Positions 10,959 to 22,856 of a stretch of 64,000 nt of DNA are shown piece by piece. Each line of letters begins with the position of its first letter. Position 1 is the first letter of the stretch. The translations under genes were made by a program, and so were the position numbers. This DNA comes from Microthyrium microscopicum (taxonomy: Eukaryota > Ascomycota > Dothideomycetes > Microthyriales > Microthyriaceae): positions 386,538-450,537 of the forward strand of contig MU004235.1 of the NCBI GenBank assembly GCA_010405405.1, in the 5' to 3' direction. The notes beneath the pieces are model-generated. The model was given only the letters and a program-made list of their open reading frames with translations. It did no database searches and was not told the origin of the DNA.

Positions 10959-11542
10959 CTTGTAGCTCGCTCGATACAGTATTCCAGTTGCAGGCCAAAT
11001 GTTAAGAGTACTATGCAAAGTTAAAGTCGTGTGCTGATTTATGAGGGGCCAGTGGCCTATACTTATAGGCAGAGCTCTGGAGTTGCTTGAGGTCAGGAGT
11101 CATCAGCTCCACTACTCTGCGAAGCTGTATCTCACGAGAACTCGCGCTTGCAGGGGAAAATTTTCCCCAGTTTGAGAATTTTCCCCAGTTCTTTACCTAA
11201 TTGCAGTGGTACCAGGGGAGAATTTTCCCAGCTTCGTGAGAACCATATCAAGATAAAACAAGTATTTTGTCGATGTGGTGATGATGTTATTGTTTTCTAC
11301 ACTTGTCTCATGGAATCAATCGGCGATCACTGCTCAAGGGTGCTTGCTAGCACAATACTGCAATTGTGTAATGCATATGCAAAAGTAACATGGTAGATTG
11401 AAATGCCATACGATATACGGTGATCTCCGATCGAAAATAAGACCTCGCGCAGATATAAAAAATGTGCGGGTCGTTTCTGATTTCCAGAGACTTGGAGAAC
11501 TAAACTTCGGTTGTGGAGAGGAACAATTATCATACCAATTAC
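10959..11542. other. Intergenic region upstream of MFS gene
   Basis: Contains the palindrome cluster described separately. No coding sequence is supported here. It separates the 3' end of the SDR gene from the 5' end of the MFS gene, both on the minus strand. Confidence 0.5.
11153..11233. promoter_or_regulatory. Cluster of GGGGAAAATTTTCCCC-type palindromes
   Basis: A perfect 16-bp palindrome GGGGAAAATTTTCCCC (11153-11168) is followed within 65 bp by two near copies: GAGAATTTTCCCC at about 11174-11186 and GGGGAGAATTTTCCC at about 11215-11229. All lie 195-275 bp upstream of the ATG of the minus-strand MFS gene. Flanking CGAAGCTG and CAGCTTCG form an outer inverted pair. Repeated dyads at this distance look like binding sites for a dimeric regulator, although a small fold-back remnant is also possible. 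Confidence 0.5.
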
Positions 11543-12766
11543 TTACATGTCCATTGCATCTTCGGAGTGAAGACTAGTCTCTGGGGCTCCAGACGCATCT
11601 TCACTGACAGGAAAGTTCAAGTGTTTCCAGTCTTCGATCTATCCAGAGTCAGTAACCAAAAATAAGAGCTTGAACAGTCTTACTTCTTCAATGATGCACC
11701 TTAAGCGATCGCGTATGCTCTCCACAGCATAAGCACCCAGCAACAGCCTTAGCGGTGGATAACTACAATGCGCTAATTGCCATACCAGCTCAGCACTTCT
11801 TACTGTGCTTACTGGCTGGCGATCTACCAACCATCGAACCATTCGTTGAGCATGTCCTGCTGGTGCATTTGCATGGGCATATGGCTCACTTGGTGCTTTA
11901 ACTTTGAATGCACTGTAGTTTTTGATGCCCATCGACGCTGTATCAGGCTCGTCGAGGCGCATGTGGCCAGGCTCGACCAGTGTTGCTTTAATGTTGAACA
12001 CGTCTACTTCATAAAGCATACTTTCGAGCAGGCCCTCAACCGCAAATTTGGCAGCACAGTATGGGCCGAGGCCTGGCACACCAAGAGCACCGGCGGTAGA
12101 TGAGAATATCAGATAGCGGCCGGCTTGTTGGGCGCGGAAATGTGGCAATGAAACGGCCAAGACATTCAGCGTGCCGAAGAAGTTGGTATCGAATTGAGAA
12201 CGAAGCTCTTGTTCGTCCTGGTCTTCGCAAGCACCAATAACGCCTGCAGAGAGTTAGATAATGACAAGGTTGAAATTGCAACTCTTACCAAAGCCGACAC
12301 AACTGTTGAATGGCTGTTAGTCAATGAACAGTCTTGGGGAACATTAGAATCAGATCAAGTACCTTGCTATGACATCAACTCTTCCCCAATGCTCAATAGA
12401 CTTCTTGGTGACTCTGTCTACCGTCTCACGTATCCTGACATCACATAGCATGCCAATGGAGTTGGGACCTTGCCAGCTTTGAAGCTCCTGAAAGTCATCT
12501 TCTTGCGTCCAACCTACTGCGGTGACTTTGTCTCCATGCGAGGTTGCAGCTCGTACTAGAGATCTTCCTAGATGACCGGTGGCTCCAAAGATCTACGAGA
12601 GTCAGTATGTGGGCTCCTATGAGACTGGGAATCATACAAGCCAAACAGCTTCTCTTGCAGGATTGGAGTCACTTGGTGGATGGCATGTTGCAGGCAGCTT
12701 TATGTTGAATGGCTGCGTTGCAGAAGTGTTGGGCGAACCCTCTATTCCTGAGGATGATTCCGGCAT
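11543..12766 (-). CDS. Short-chain dehydrogenase/reductase (SDR)
   Basis: Five exons, 12766-12638, 12592-12363, 12302-12289, 12243-11684 and 11638-11543, give 342 residues. The third exon is only 14 nt. The Rossmann cofactor loop reads IFGATGHLGRSLVRAA (from residue 44), the active-site serine lies in IFSSTAG (about 172) and the Y-x3-K pair in PYCAAK (about 186-190). The position of the usual NNAG motif reads SCVG across the micro-exon, which is unusual. The C-terminus IEDWKHLNFPVSED matches typical fungal SDR ends and depends on the last intron. The likely role is NAD(P)-dependent oxidation or reduction of a small alcohol or carbonyl; the substrate is unknown. It lies tail-to-head with the MFS gene and 251 bp from MMM1, which is divergent. 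Confidence 0.85.
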
Positions 12767-13017
12767 ATCTACCTATGTCCTTACTACACCAGTTAAGATG
12801 AAAAGAGATGTGGTTGGTAAATGCGGAGAAGGTCCGAAACGCCGCCAAAGTTTAGAGGTGACCTCAACACCACCTCAAAGGGTCAAAACCTCAACACCAA
12901 AGCTACATCACCACTTGCAGCAACACAACAATCTGTTCTGCAACTTCCACCGTCTTTACAATGGTTCAAATTAAACCCCACCGATAATAATTCTCAAGGT
13001 CCCTATATACACCAAAA

Positions 13018-14312
13018 ATGAACGCTCTAACCGCTTTCTTCCTTGGCCAACTCTCCCTCGCCATCCTAATCTTCGCCTTCATCAAGTTCTTCATCTTCGG
13101 CGACCCTCCAACATCACCACGACCACGCCGTCATTCTCACACCCTCCTCCGCCCGCCGCGCTCCCTACGAAACAAACGCTCCGCAATCCTGCGCTCCAAT
13201 GCCGCCGCTCTCCACCTCCCCCCAAGCACCATCCTCAGCAAAACTTTCTACAATGTATCTGGCCACCAACCCGAGTCACTCGACTGGTTCAACGTACTCG
13301 TCGCCCAAACGCTCGCCCAACTACGCGCCGACGCCCTCCACGATGACGCGATGCTGAACTCGCTGAGCGCAGTTCTCAACGGCCCAACTAAGCCAGATTT
13401 CCTCGGCGCCATCAACGTCACCGAACTCTCCCTCGGCGATGAATTCCCCATCTTCTCAAACTGCCGAATAATCCCCGTCGACGACGCCGGCGCCCAAGTC
13501 CAGCGCGTCGGAGACGGTACGCGACTTCTCGCGCGTCTAGACGTCGATCTCTCCGACGCGCTCACACTAGGCATCGAAACAAAAATGCTACTCAACTACC
13601 CTCTCGCCCTCGCCGCCGTCCTCCCCGTCGCACTCGCCGTCAGTGTCGTCCGATTCTCTGCCACAGTAAGCCTCACTATATTCCGTACCATACACTCGAT
13701 TCCCCTGCTTATGCAACGTAGCTATCCCTCTCCTTTATCCCCACCGCAAACCCAACGCCCGCCGCCCCAAAAACAACCCTCGCTTTCTCCTTCCTGCCCG
13801 ACTACCGTCTAGACCTCTCCGTCCGCTCCCTCCTCGGCTCCCGCGCCCGTCTCCAAGACGTGCCCAAACTAGCCCAACTAGTCGAATCGCGTATCCACGC
13901 GTGGCTGCACGAGCGCTGCGTGGAGCCGCGGTTCCAACAAATCGTCCTGCCAAGTCTGTGGCCGCGCAAGCAGAACACGCGCGGCGGAGACGATGAAGAT
14001 GAGGAGGGTGCTAGTGAGACTGGTGGAGAGGACACAGAGCGGGAGGATGGCCGACAGGAAGGAAAGCAGACGAGTGCAGGTGCTCAGCGAGAGCGGCCTG
14101 TGACTGGGAGTGAATTGGAGCAGCGGATGGCAGAGGAGGGACGGAAACTGAGACAGGCGGAAGCGCGGATGCGTGGACAGACGAATGTGGCGGGTGAGGT
14201 GGGAAGTGCGCATTCGACGAGTGCGAGCGCGATGGCGACGGCACGGCGACGACCGCAGGCGAAGACTGTGGAGAGTACAGATAATTTGCGGATGCCGGGA
14301 CATTTCGAGTAG
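13018..14312 (+). CDS. MMM1: Maintenance of mitochondrial morphology protein 1 (ERMES)
   Basis: Exons 13018-13665 and 13722-14312 (56-nt intron, phase 0) give 412 residues. A single N-terminal hydrophobic segment (about 5-27, [20 protein letters not shown]) anchors the protein in the ER. The SMP lipid-binding domain follows, with [37 protein letters not shown] and [20 protein letters not shown], continuing after the intron as [18 protein letters not shown] and [18 protein letters not shown]1 is the ER subunit of the ERMES tether with Mdm10, Mdm12 and Mdm34, moving phospholipids to mitochondria. The last about 100 residues are a low-complexity acidic/Gln-rich tail. The gene is clearly more GC-rich than its neighbours. 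Confidence 0.95.
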
Positions 14313-14687
14313 CGCGACTGCATAGTCTGGGGAGAAGACCGACTTGTACATATACCTGTATATTTGAAGACCAGAGAAGAGTATAAACGGAGCCAACAAC
14401 ACATCTCCTGGCATATATAGACGCATCACGAATGATTTACGAAGAAGACTGGTTCTGGTCATTATGGACATGCATTAATTAGATCTAATTACCAATATAA
14501 TAACCCGTCACAAGACGCTATGCAAATGCAATGCAAGAGAAAAGAAAAACAGCCTTGCAATGAAGGTGGCCCAGAACACCATGTCCACGCCAAGTAAAGT
14601 AGACCCTCCATCATGTCAATGGAATGGACTACTACGGGTTATCATTCATTCTTATGCAAATTCGTATCTCATGCTGTGCTCATTAAG
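14313..14687. other. Convergent 3' intergenic region
   Basis: Lies between the stops of MMM1 and the TRP-like gene. AT-rich, with no coding potential seen; it should hold the polyadenylation signals of both genes. Confidence 0.5.
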
Positions 14688-17600
14688 TTAGTGCGCACGA
14701 TCTTCATCAATGCTTTCCCCGCGTTTTCCTTGTCTGGATGACGTCGAGCGGAAACGACGAGACGGGCTCGACGGGGAGTGTGGTGGTGTGGAAGGGCTAC
14801 TTCGGGTGCTCATGTTCGCTAATGGCGACTTGATCCGGCCAACGGGTGTCTGGGGTCGCGGTAGAAGGTTGGTAGTGTCTAGGGGAGGAGTAGACACATT
14901 TGAGTCGGGTGTTGCTACCGCACTCGTGGAGAATTCTGCCGGTGCATAGTCCGCAGATGGCGGAGGGCCGGCCAGCGCTGATGCTGGAAAGGAGGTGGCC
15001 AATGGAGAAGACGGCTTGGAGTTGGGAAGGCTGTTATGTGGGAATGACCCATGGACTGGTGACGATGGCGCAGAAGTTCGAGAGCCCGTCGGTGGAATGT
15101 CAATGAGTGAGTTGTCTTTCAGAGAGCGAGCCCGTATACTCTCCCGCGAAGAATGACGACTTATTGGAACGGAAGGACTCTTGACATATGCCGTTTCCAA
15201 GCCAGGAGCATATCCACCACGCGAATAACGCTCATACCGAACATCAGTCGAAGACTCGTTTTGATACTGTTGGAAATCGCGAGTGGACCAACTGCCGCGA
15301 TGCACGACTGCGCCGTAAGGTAGACTAGACCCTGACATGCGAGACATGTTCGATCGCATACTATTTGCAATTGACCCAGTCCGTTTGAGTCCCGTGCTAG
15401 GACCTGCTGGCAAGACAGAACCTTCCAGCAAGTCAATATCGGAGGCTTCATTCCGAGGATCATTCAGAATGTCTTTCTGAAACTCCGCGTCTTCATCCTC
15501 AATCTTGGCCATACGTTTGACCGAGTTCACCGAGAAGTAAGGCTCCTTGGGAATCTGAGGTAACTCCATGACAGGCTCGAGTGGAGGCGGAGTCTTTGGT
15601 CTGTCTGTAGCTGCTTGCTGGATATGAGCAAAATACCGTTCTCGATATGGCATCCAGCGACGGGGTCTGATTTGCTCCCGATTTCTTGTAATAGAGAAGT
15701 AACTCGAGATGGCGCTCAATACAATGCATATAAGCAAGGCAATGGTTAATAGACCTTGTATGACAATTATAATGATTCCAATGGCAGTTGCTGGAATCCG
15801 AGCAATGTTGAAATCGATATCAAATGCTGCGGAAAGGGCGACAGTGGTAACTTTGCTGAATCCAAGTAGGTAGACCATGACTATGTTGAGACGTTGTCCT
15901 TCGTATGGCTTGAGCTTAACAATAACCATGAAAGCCACGAATTCGATGATTAGAAGGCAGAAGACTTGTACAAGTGCATGCCCAGAGGCTCCGCCTAAGA
16001 AACAAGCTCGAACAAATTCGTAAACTGCCCATAGTGCAAAGAACCACCATCTCGAACGACGAAATCTTGATGCCAGCCAGCCAAACTTGAGAATGTAATC
16101 TTCGTCATCATGGACTGGCGTTTCGCTTTCTTCGGGATTTCGACTAATTCTCCAGGATGGAAATTGTTGAGAAAAGACCTTGTCCGAGTCTTGGACTTTG
16201 CTTCCGCGATAGAAATGGTACCATGGGATATATTTCAGGCTCTTTGATCGCTCGGCAAAGATGACATCTTTTTCAGATACCCAAGTGCCTTTTCGCATGC
16301 GATAGTAGCAAGCGTAGCCAACAATTCCAAAGATTCCAAGGAGAAAGAGGACAAATATAATGGCTCCGATGGCAATTGCGCCTGGAGCTCCATCATAGGT
16401 GAATTGAAAGATTGTTAGGAAGGTCATCATGAAAAAAGCAATGTAGCAGATTCGAAGCACTGCTGCAGTAACATATCTCATCCAGTGTGCTCGGAAGAAG
16501 TTCAATCGTTCTGTTTTCAGGACCTTGAACCGACTGAGCCCGTCTACCACGAATTTGAAAATGGTTATCGATCCAGCTACGATCAAAATGCAGATCAAAA
16601 GCCATATAAGTCCGGTGAGTAGAGCATTGGCTGCTGGAATATCCTGCTGAGACAATGTCCCAGCGAATCCAGAGAAGTTTCCAGGAAGAGGTAATCCTGT
16701 TCGAGCCTTGCTTCCGTAATATTTGTATCCACTTGTTGAGTTGATCAGCGACCGTTTGACAAGATTTAATCCAGATTTCAATTGAACAGGAGCAAGCTCT
16801 CGCTTCATCAACGTGGCGTTCATGGCTCGCTTATAAATCTTGTGAATGTCATAGCCGCCTCCCACATTCGGTGCATAAGCTCCAGTAGCTGCTGCTCCGA
16901 CAGCTAGAGTATCGCCGCTGTATTTTCCCATGAACTTGCTCAGTGAGTCTTGCATACCTGAGGTATATATCATTCCAGCACTCCAAGCATAATTGGACCA
17001 GAATGCGACCAAGACGCTAGGCCAGTTCATGGAAAGGGCTCCAGTGAAGTAGATGTGGTGGTATACGGCAAATACGACCAACACGGAAAGTGAATGAGCG
17101 TAGTGGGTACGCATTTCGGGGACATTCTGGCCATATACTGATGTTGCAATGGAGGCGACAATGGCAATAAGTGCAAATATCCCGAGAATTGAGCCTACTG
17201 ACTCTGGTTGCCTGAATGTCGCTCCATTGGTAACCACGGCACTGTAGCAAGCTATTTGGCTCTGGGTTGAATTTGCAAATATACGCAGAATTGCCTGTCC
17301 TTCAAAATCGGGTATGCTGTATGCAATATCTGAAAATATTAGTCTCGCTATATACTCTTGTCGAAGAGGTAGTTACTTGGAATTCCAACGACGTCTGCTG
17401 GACCCAGTGGAATTTGCGCGCTAATTTCAATAGGAACCGTTGATTTCACCGGACACAGACTGGAGCACTAGGTCAGTATGTGTTGTCAACAATCAATGTT
17501 TGGTGTAGCAATTACCTGGTTTGGTCGGTACCGCACGGATTCCATGCAATGTCAAACCGGCTTTCTCCATACGCGTAAACCCCGAGATAGACTGCAAAAA

Positions 17601-17934
17601 GTTAGCAACTTTCGGGCATATTGAGGTGTTACGTACGCATAACCGCCTCGGAAGTCAGATTGCTGTCTCCAGAGATATGGAAAGTGATGGTCATGTTATC
17701 AATGTAGAGAGCAGCATCGAACCTGTCGAGGTTGAGAGAGCTCTTCTGGGTGCCCAAACAGTCGCCAAAGTCGCCAGTATAGAGCGCGGGCTTTCGATTA
17801 TTTTCCAGATAGATAAGTTCATTGTCGTTGGTAGTGTATGGAATGAGTCCGGCGGTATCTTCAGTTTTGGCAAAGATGGGTAGTGTTATCAAAGATATGA
17901 GGGCGATTGCCAGGGCAGTCCAGAAACGCGCCAT
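14688..17934 (-). CDS. TRP-like ion channel / flavin-carrier (FLC, Pkd2, spray) family protein
   Basis: Exons 17934-17637, 17591-17516, 17459-17377 and 17329-14688 give 1032 residues. A signal peptide (MARFWTALAIALISLITLPIF) is followed by a luminal ML-like domain to about residue 170, ending with the family block LCPVKSTVPIEISAQIPL, DVVGIP and IAYSIPDFEGQAILRIFA. The TRP-like membrane domain with about nine hydrophobic segments extends to about residue 720 and includes WPSVLVAFWSNYAWSAGMIY. The last about 310 residues are a Ser/Pro-rich cytoplasmic tail. Family members (yeast Flc1-3, fission yeast Pkd2, Neurospora spray) act in calcium homeostasis, cell-wall maintenance and haem/FAD import into the ER. 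The long tail fits the spray-like branch best, but this is inference. Confidence 0.88.
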
Positions 17935-19173
17935 GGCGGAACGAATGATGGGCGCAGATTGTGTTTAGATCGACATCAGTGGGCCAGTAAATCGAAGAGA
18001 GCGGGCTTCATAGCTCAGGGCCATTTGACAGGGAAATTGAAGCAGGATTGAGTGAATGGTGGGTAGTAGAGTGAAGTTGTTTGGTGGTTGGTGGTTGGTG
18101 AATTGACGGAAGCACCGGGATGTGTCGCTAGGATGGATGGCAGTCACGACCAGACTGAGGGAAGGAACGAGGGAGGAAGGTTTGTATTAATTGGGAAAGC
18201 GCACACGCGAGAGAATATGCAGGTTAGAAATATGCCCACCTGCTTTCGATAAAGTGTGGAGTAATAGAAATCAACGACAGCAACACTTTGCCAGCAAAAA
18301 GTTGGCAAAGTCAAAGTGATCTTAGATCTGATTAGCGTGGGAATTGTTGTCAGTTATCGTCTCGCTACCGTATCGTGGAGCCAAGTTGGCCTTGCCTTGC
18401 AGCATGACTGGGGCGAAAGCGACCCAAACAGCTAAAATAATAATGCCGAGCTTCGCCTAGACAGGAATTGACTTGTAATTTGGCTCTTTGAGCAACACAG
18501 ACGTTGCCCAAATGTCAATAGTTTGCCGTCTCTTTGTGCATGTAAAATGCACTCTAGTCTCTTGCAAACACCGATTTGTTTGGAACTCGTGGCTTGCAGC
18601 TTGCTGCATATCTTAGACAACACTTTCCTGGTATCCACACTCCTACCAGAAGCATTATAACCGTTACAACTCATTGCCTAGAGCCATGAGTTATTTGTGT
18701 CTCGTCGTTTTTACCTCATCCTCAGAAACTGTTGTGTTGACTCTGTACCACAGTCCAAGCAATATCCGAGTCGTAGTTGAACAAGGAATGCTTAGCTATC
18801 AACACTAACCAGCCAGCCAGCCAATTATCCCCACCAATTCTTCATTCGAGTGCAGGAAAGCTTCATGCATGCATCCGAGGCCTGCAACATGCACACTTCG
18901 TTCAATTCGTCATCCAATCCTGTCCCAGCCTCGACATCGTCCAAAGATCGGTTCAACGAAAGAATCCCTGTGGCGGGCTGCCGAAAACCTGGTTACTTCT
19001 TATTGCGGTGAATCTGGTTAAATAAGAGTAACCGGGGCATAATATGTCCCGTTTGATTCTTCTAGATGCGAGATCCGATCGGATCGCTTGACATCCAGCG
19101 ATATGAAGGCAAGGGAGGTTGGAAGAAGAATAGAGATTTTATTGTGGCTTTTCTCTTGTGGGATTGACAACGG
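17935..19173. other. Intergenic stretch before the LTR element
   Basis: The first part (to about 18250) is the 5' leader and promoter region of the TRP-like gene. Beyond that I find only short unsupported frames (for example 80 codons at 18674-18432, minus). Confidence 0.5.
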
Positions 19174-19318
19174 TGATGGCAAGGGCGACGAAAGGGGCTG
19201 TTTCAGTAATAAACAGGTGCTATTTAACACCAGTTGGTGACGGATCCTCCGTAGCTTCGACAACATCTTTTAGCAATCCAATATCCATCAAAATCCTCTG
19301 CTCCGTTGAACACCTTCA
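19174..19318. repeat. Left LTR of the TRIM-like element
   Basis: 145 bp, TG...CA, matching the right copy at every position I compared. The shared sequence runs 1-2 bases further at the 3' end (CAA), which makes the exact LTR/TSD boundary ambiguous by that amount. Confidence 0.85.
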
Positions 19319-19321
19319 CAA

Positions 19322-19341
19322 TTTGGCGCCCAGCGTGAGGC
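19322..19341. other. Primer-binding-site-like sequence of the TRIM-like element
   Basis: TTTGGCGCCCAGCGTGAGGC begins 2-4 bp after the left LTR. A TGGCGCC start is complementary to a tRNA 3' CCA end and is common in fungal and plant LTR elements. The priming tRNA was not identified. Confidence 0.7.
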
Positions 19342-19877
19342 CGGAGCATGATTCCTTTTCCTCAAATTCTTATCAAAACGAGCCATGTTGTTGAATAGAC
19401 GGACGACGACGAGAACTAGACCTTTCGTTTGCTTTACCATTCTCAACGAATTATCAACAACTACGAGGCTACATTACGCTGCCATCAAATAAACTCATAA
19501 CCATGTCGTTGAACCTACGGAGACCATTTCACGAAGCAATTTCAGCCAATTTTTGGCTTTCTGAGAGACGATTGAGCACGACGGATTGGCTACAAATACA
19601 TGGCGGCGAACACACGGATGACAACGATGAGATCATGCTGGCGGCTGTTGCGACCGTTGATTGGAAAGCAGCGATTACGAGAAGACGTTTTTGACGGGGA
19701 AGGACTATTCTTGTTGGCAACGGAAAGATCAACAAGTCTGAGTGAACCTGGCGGCTTCATGTGTTTTTGACAAACGAAGAGAGGCGACGACTGGCTGTCG
19801 TTGAAGCGACGGACAACAAGCGAATTTTATCATGAAAGATCAAGGGCAAGCTTGATCTTAATTGTCTTTGGGATGGT

Positions 19878-20022
19878 TGATGGCAAGGGCGACGAAAGGG
19901 GCTGTTTCAGTAATAAACAGGTGCTATTTAACACCAGTTGGTGACGGATCCTCCGTAGCTTCGACAACATCTTTTAGCAATCCAATATCCATCAAAATCC
20001 TCTGCTCCGTTGAACACCTTCA
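19878..20022. repeat. Right LTR of the TRIM-like element
   Basis: Same 145 bp and same orientation as the left copy, 559 bp further on, followed directly by the CAACGG duplication. Confidence 0.85.
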
Positions 20023-21002
20023 CAACGGCTGTGGCTTCGGGAACAGAGTCAATCCATACATGACATAGGAGGCTTGCTTGGGCTGCTCGTAACCAATCAT
20101 ATAGCTCCAGGCTATCTTCAGCCTCGGCATCAGCCTTGTTCTTCATACCCGCGGCGACCATTGGGCATAGACAGTGAATTTGGATATTTGGACACTCGTG
20201 CTAGTTCTTCAACAGAATACTGGTGATATTATGCTCCTAACTTCGATGAGGTACTTAAGATTTGGGCTTGTGGAATCAAAGACGATTGGTTGGGTGCATT
20301 ACACAGATGTCATGATAGATGTATAAAATCGAGCGATGGCCCAGTGCTAATATTCTCGAGCCAACAATTGCTGCATCTGCCACAAGTCAATTCGTCTACA
20401 CTGTCGTAAACGGTTTCTTTTATAATTATTGACAGCAATCGAATGTGGGGAAGATACTTTGATACTTATTTGCCCTGTTATAGCCTAGGTACAGTCATGA
20501 ACCGTGCTGTTACTGGACCCACTATTCTATAATACGGTTATCTGAAACCATGACAGATAGATGCCTTTGCTTGAATACAAGAAGTAATTGGTTGTGGCTA
20601 TCCAGCCGCAATCACCCAATTCTACCAGTGCTTCGCGAATAAATAGAGATAGAGACCATCATTTTGAGTGATTCTGCGTTTTCTCTTCCCAATCGTAGAG
20701 TACTCGCGGAATCAAATGTGGCCATCCTCTTTTTGCCGTCTTCTTCAACGCCCATATTGAGTGCTCCGCCGTATACTTTGTTACGTCCAAGCACTTATCT
20801 TTGATATCCAATCTTGAAGCAAAAGATGAGAAGGGAATGAATGTTCTTGTTTGCATCAACTCGCGTTGTCTAGAACACCTTGATCTATATGCTAGTCTAT
20901 TACCACCAATGTTATGATTATAACCCTCAAAATGTAATCCAGCTCCATCCCATTCCAAAATCCCGCCGTAAACTTCGCGCCCAAGACCCTCGTTTCGACC
21001 CA
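20023..21002. other. Intergenic stretch with a possible small minus-strand ORF
   Basis: A 114-codon ATG frame (21003-20659, minus; MGRNEGLG...) starts at the ATG that overlaps the TGA of the Zn2Cys6 gene. It has no recognisable domain and its position in a 3' flank makes it doubtful. A TATA-like GTATAAAATC lies near 20320 but no gene follows it. Nothing else is supported. Confidence 0.3.
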
Positions 21003-22856
21003 TCAAGCCACCTGCAATCCTTGCGGCAACATCTGATCAAACTGCTGCTCAAACTGCTCCTCCGGCACAACCTTCTCCCATCCCCACTGAATCATCTCCA
21101 GATTATTCACATTTATATACTCCGTCCTTATCTGCCATCTCCCCATAACGCCCTCCGGTTTCTGCATAAAGTTCACCGCCCGTCCGTGTCTTGTGCTCGC
21201 GAGCGGCGGCACATCCATCCTCCACACGCGATCTTTCTCCAGCGGCACGGTATTCTCGTTTGGATCACCATCCGGTCCTTTAGGAAGATTCTCTTCTTCG
21301 ATCTTCATAATATGCTGGCACAAAATTCTGCTATAGCGCGCTTGGAACATTGCTTCGCGCTCGGGACAGGTGCAGAGGAGGTCAATTGCGCGTCGCCTTA
21401 GCAAAGGCCAGCGGCATTTCAGCGCGACCATGTGGAGGATTGGGATGATGGGCATTTCGAAGGCGAAACTTTTGCTGGCGGCGTCGGGGAAGCGTTGGCG
21501 GTCGCTTATTGTGTTGGCGACTAGATCTAGCATGTGCGCGAAATCAGAGCGGTAGGTGTCCCAGAGAAGTTCGGATGGCATGATGGACACTTCTGTCCAG
21601 ATTCGTAGGGCGTACCAGGCTGCGTGCACGAGACCGACGCCTATTGGGCTACAGCCGCCGGGGAAATTTGCGAGCGAGGAGTTGGTTGAAGCGACGAGGG
21701 CGTCGTATTCGAGGCGCCATTGGTCTAGGTCTACGATGATACGGAGCTGTTCGACAAGACATTCTTGCGGGCGTTCAGGGAGGTAGCGCGTGTGGATGTG
21801 AGTGCGAGAGAAGGTTATGTAGATGCCTGCGATTTCGACGAATTGGGATATACTTTGCTCCATGTTTACGGCTGGTTGGCGCGCGGGCTTGAGATTATCG
21901 GGGATGGTTGAGAGGTGGCTGACACTGAAGACTTCGGTGCCAAAGATGGAGAAGCCCATATTGAGCCAAGTGATGGTCGGTACTATGACATCTTCCAGTA
22001 GCTCCAGTTCGGAGGATGGGAAGAGTTTGGGGTTTTTGCGAATTGCGTCGAGAAGTTGGAGACCGCCGCGGATATTTTTGCGCGCGGCCATTACATCGTG
22101 TCGGACGAAGTCTATGCAGACAAACAAGATGCATGTCATGAGTGCTACGAGAACATTTGTCTCTGGGTCTTCGAGATATGCCATGAGATGTCGGATGGCT
22201 TGGTTATGCGACTCTAGTGCAAATGATCGATCCAGTTCGCGACCAGAGTCGGCCTTTGCTATGATGCACTCATTTTCGAAAATGGAGGACAGCGTGATCA
22301 TTGCAGTCCGAAGTGCAGGGTCATTGATACCAAAGTGAAAGATTGCCTGCTTCCAGAATTTGCCATAGAAATACCCGGAGAATATCGGAGCTGCCTGAAC
22401 ATGAAAGAATTCCAGAGCGCGATTGTTCTTTTGGCCTCCTATGTCAAAAAGGCTCAATTCAAGTGGCGAGCCCACCTGTGCTTCCATTGGTGAATTGTCG
22501 TTGGACTCACCAGCGCTGATTTGGAGACGATTGCGCCGATTTGTTGTTTGATAACCTGGACATTGGATTTCCGATGCCATGCACCTGGACTTTAGTTAGT
22601 GATGAACTCCAGCGGTGGCAAGATACGACTACCTGAGACATGACGGCCTCACTTCATCACACTTTACATGTTTTGCTCTATCATTTGTTAGAAAAACTGC
22701 TTGGTCAAGGAAATGTTCCCATGAACAAGCCAAGACCACCTACTTGCAAGCAGCACAACCGGCTCGTGACTTTGGTTTGCTGGCTCGTTTTCTGATGGGG
22801 CCTCTTTTTTGACGTTCCTCGCTCGGATTTCGAGTGCGAGATGATGTTGTCGACAT
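21003..22856 (-). CDS. Zn2Cys6 fungal transcription factor
   Basis: Exons 22856-22744, 22677-22633 and 22584-21003 give 579 residues. An upstream in-frame start candidate at 22946 exists, but ATG 22856 (MSTTSSRTRNPSEE) has the better protein context. The zinc cluster is only visible after splicing both introns: C34, C37, C44, C51, C54 and C61, with CAACK then KCDEVRPSC and RCMASEIQC, exactly the C-x2-C-x6-C-x6-C-x2-C-x6-C pattern. The basic run before it (KRGPIRKRASKPKSR) is nuclear-targeting in style. The rest is a helical fungal-TF regulatory domain (ALMTCILFVCIDFVRHD, GGLQLLDAIRK). It should be a nuclear DNA-binding regulator; the target genes are unknown. Confidence 0.92.

Larger units (their letters stand above)
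19174..20022. mobile_element. TRIM-like short LTR-bounded element, about 849 bp
   Basis: Two directly repeated 145-bp ends (19174-19318 and 19878-20022), identical as read, start with TG and end with CA. They are flanked by CAACGG on both sides (19168-19173 and 20023-20028), a target-site duplication of 5-6 bp. Right after the left end a tRNA-primer-like site begins (TTGGCGCCCAGCGTGAGGC). The interior is only about 560 bp, too small for gag-pol, with one short frame of 63 codons. This fits a terminal-repeat retrotransposon in miniature, a non-autonomous LTR element that needs enzymes from elsewhere. It looks structurally whole. Identical ends imply a recent insertion. Confidence 0.85.

Noticed and set aside
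6697-12766. Phosphotransferase, MFS transporter and SDR as a secondary-metabolite cluster
   Set aside because: No PKS, NRPS, terpene synthase or P450 is present, and flanking genes are housekeeping.
18432-18674. 80-codon minus-strand frame (MSCNGYNASGRS...)
   Set aside because: Lies upstream of the TRP-like gene with no domain or promoter support.
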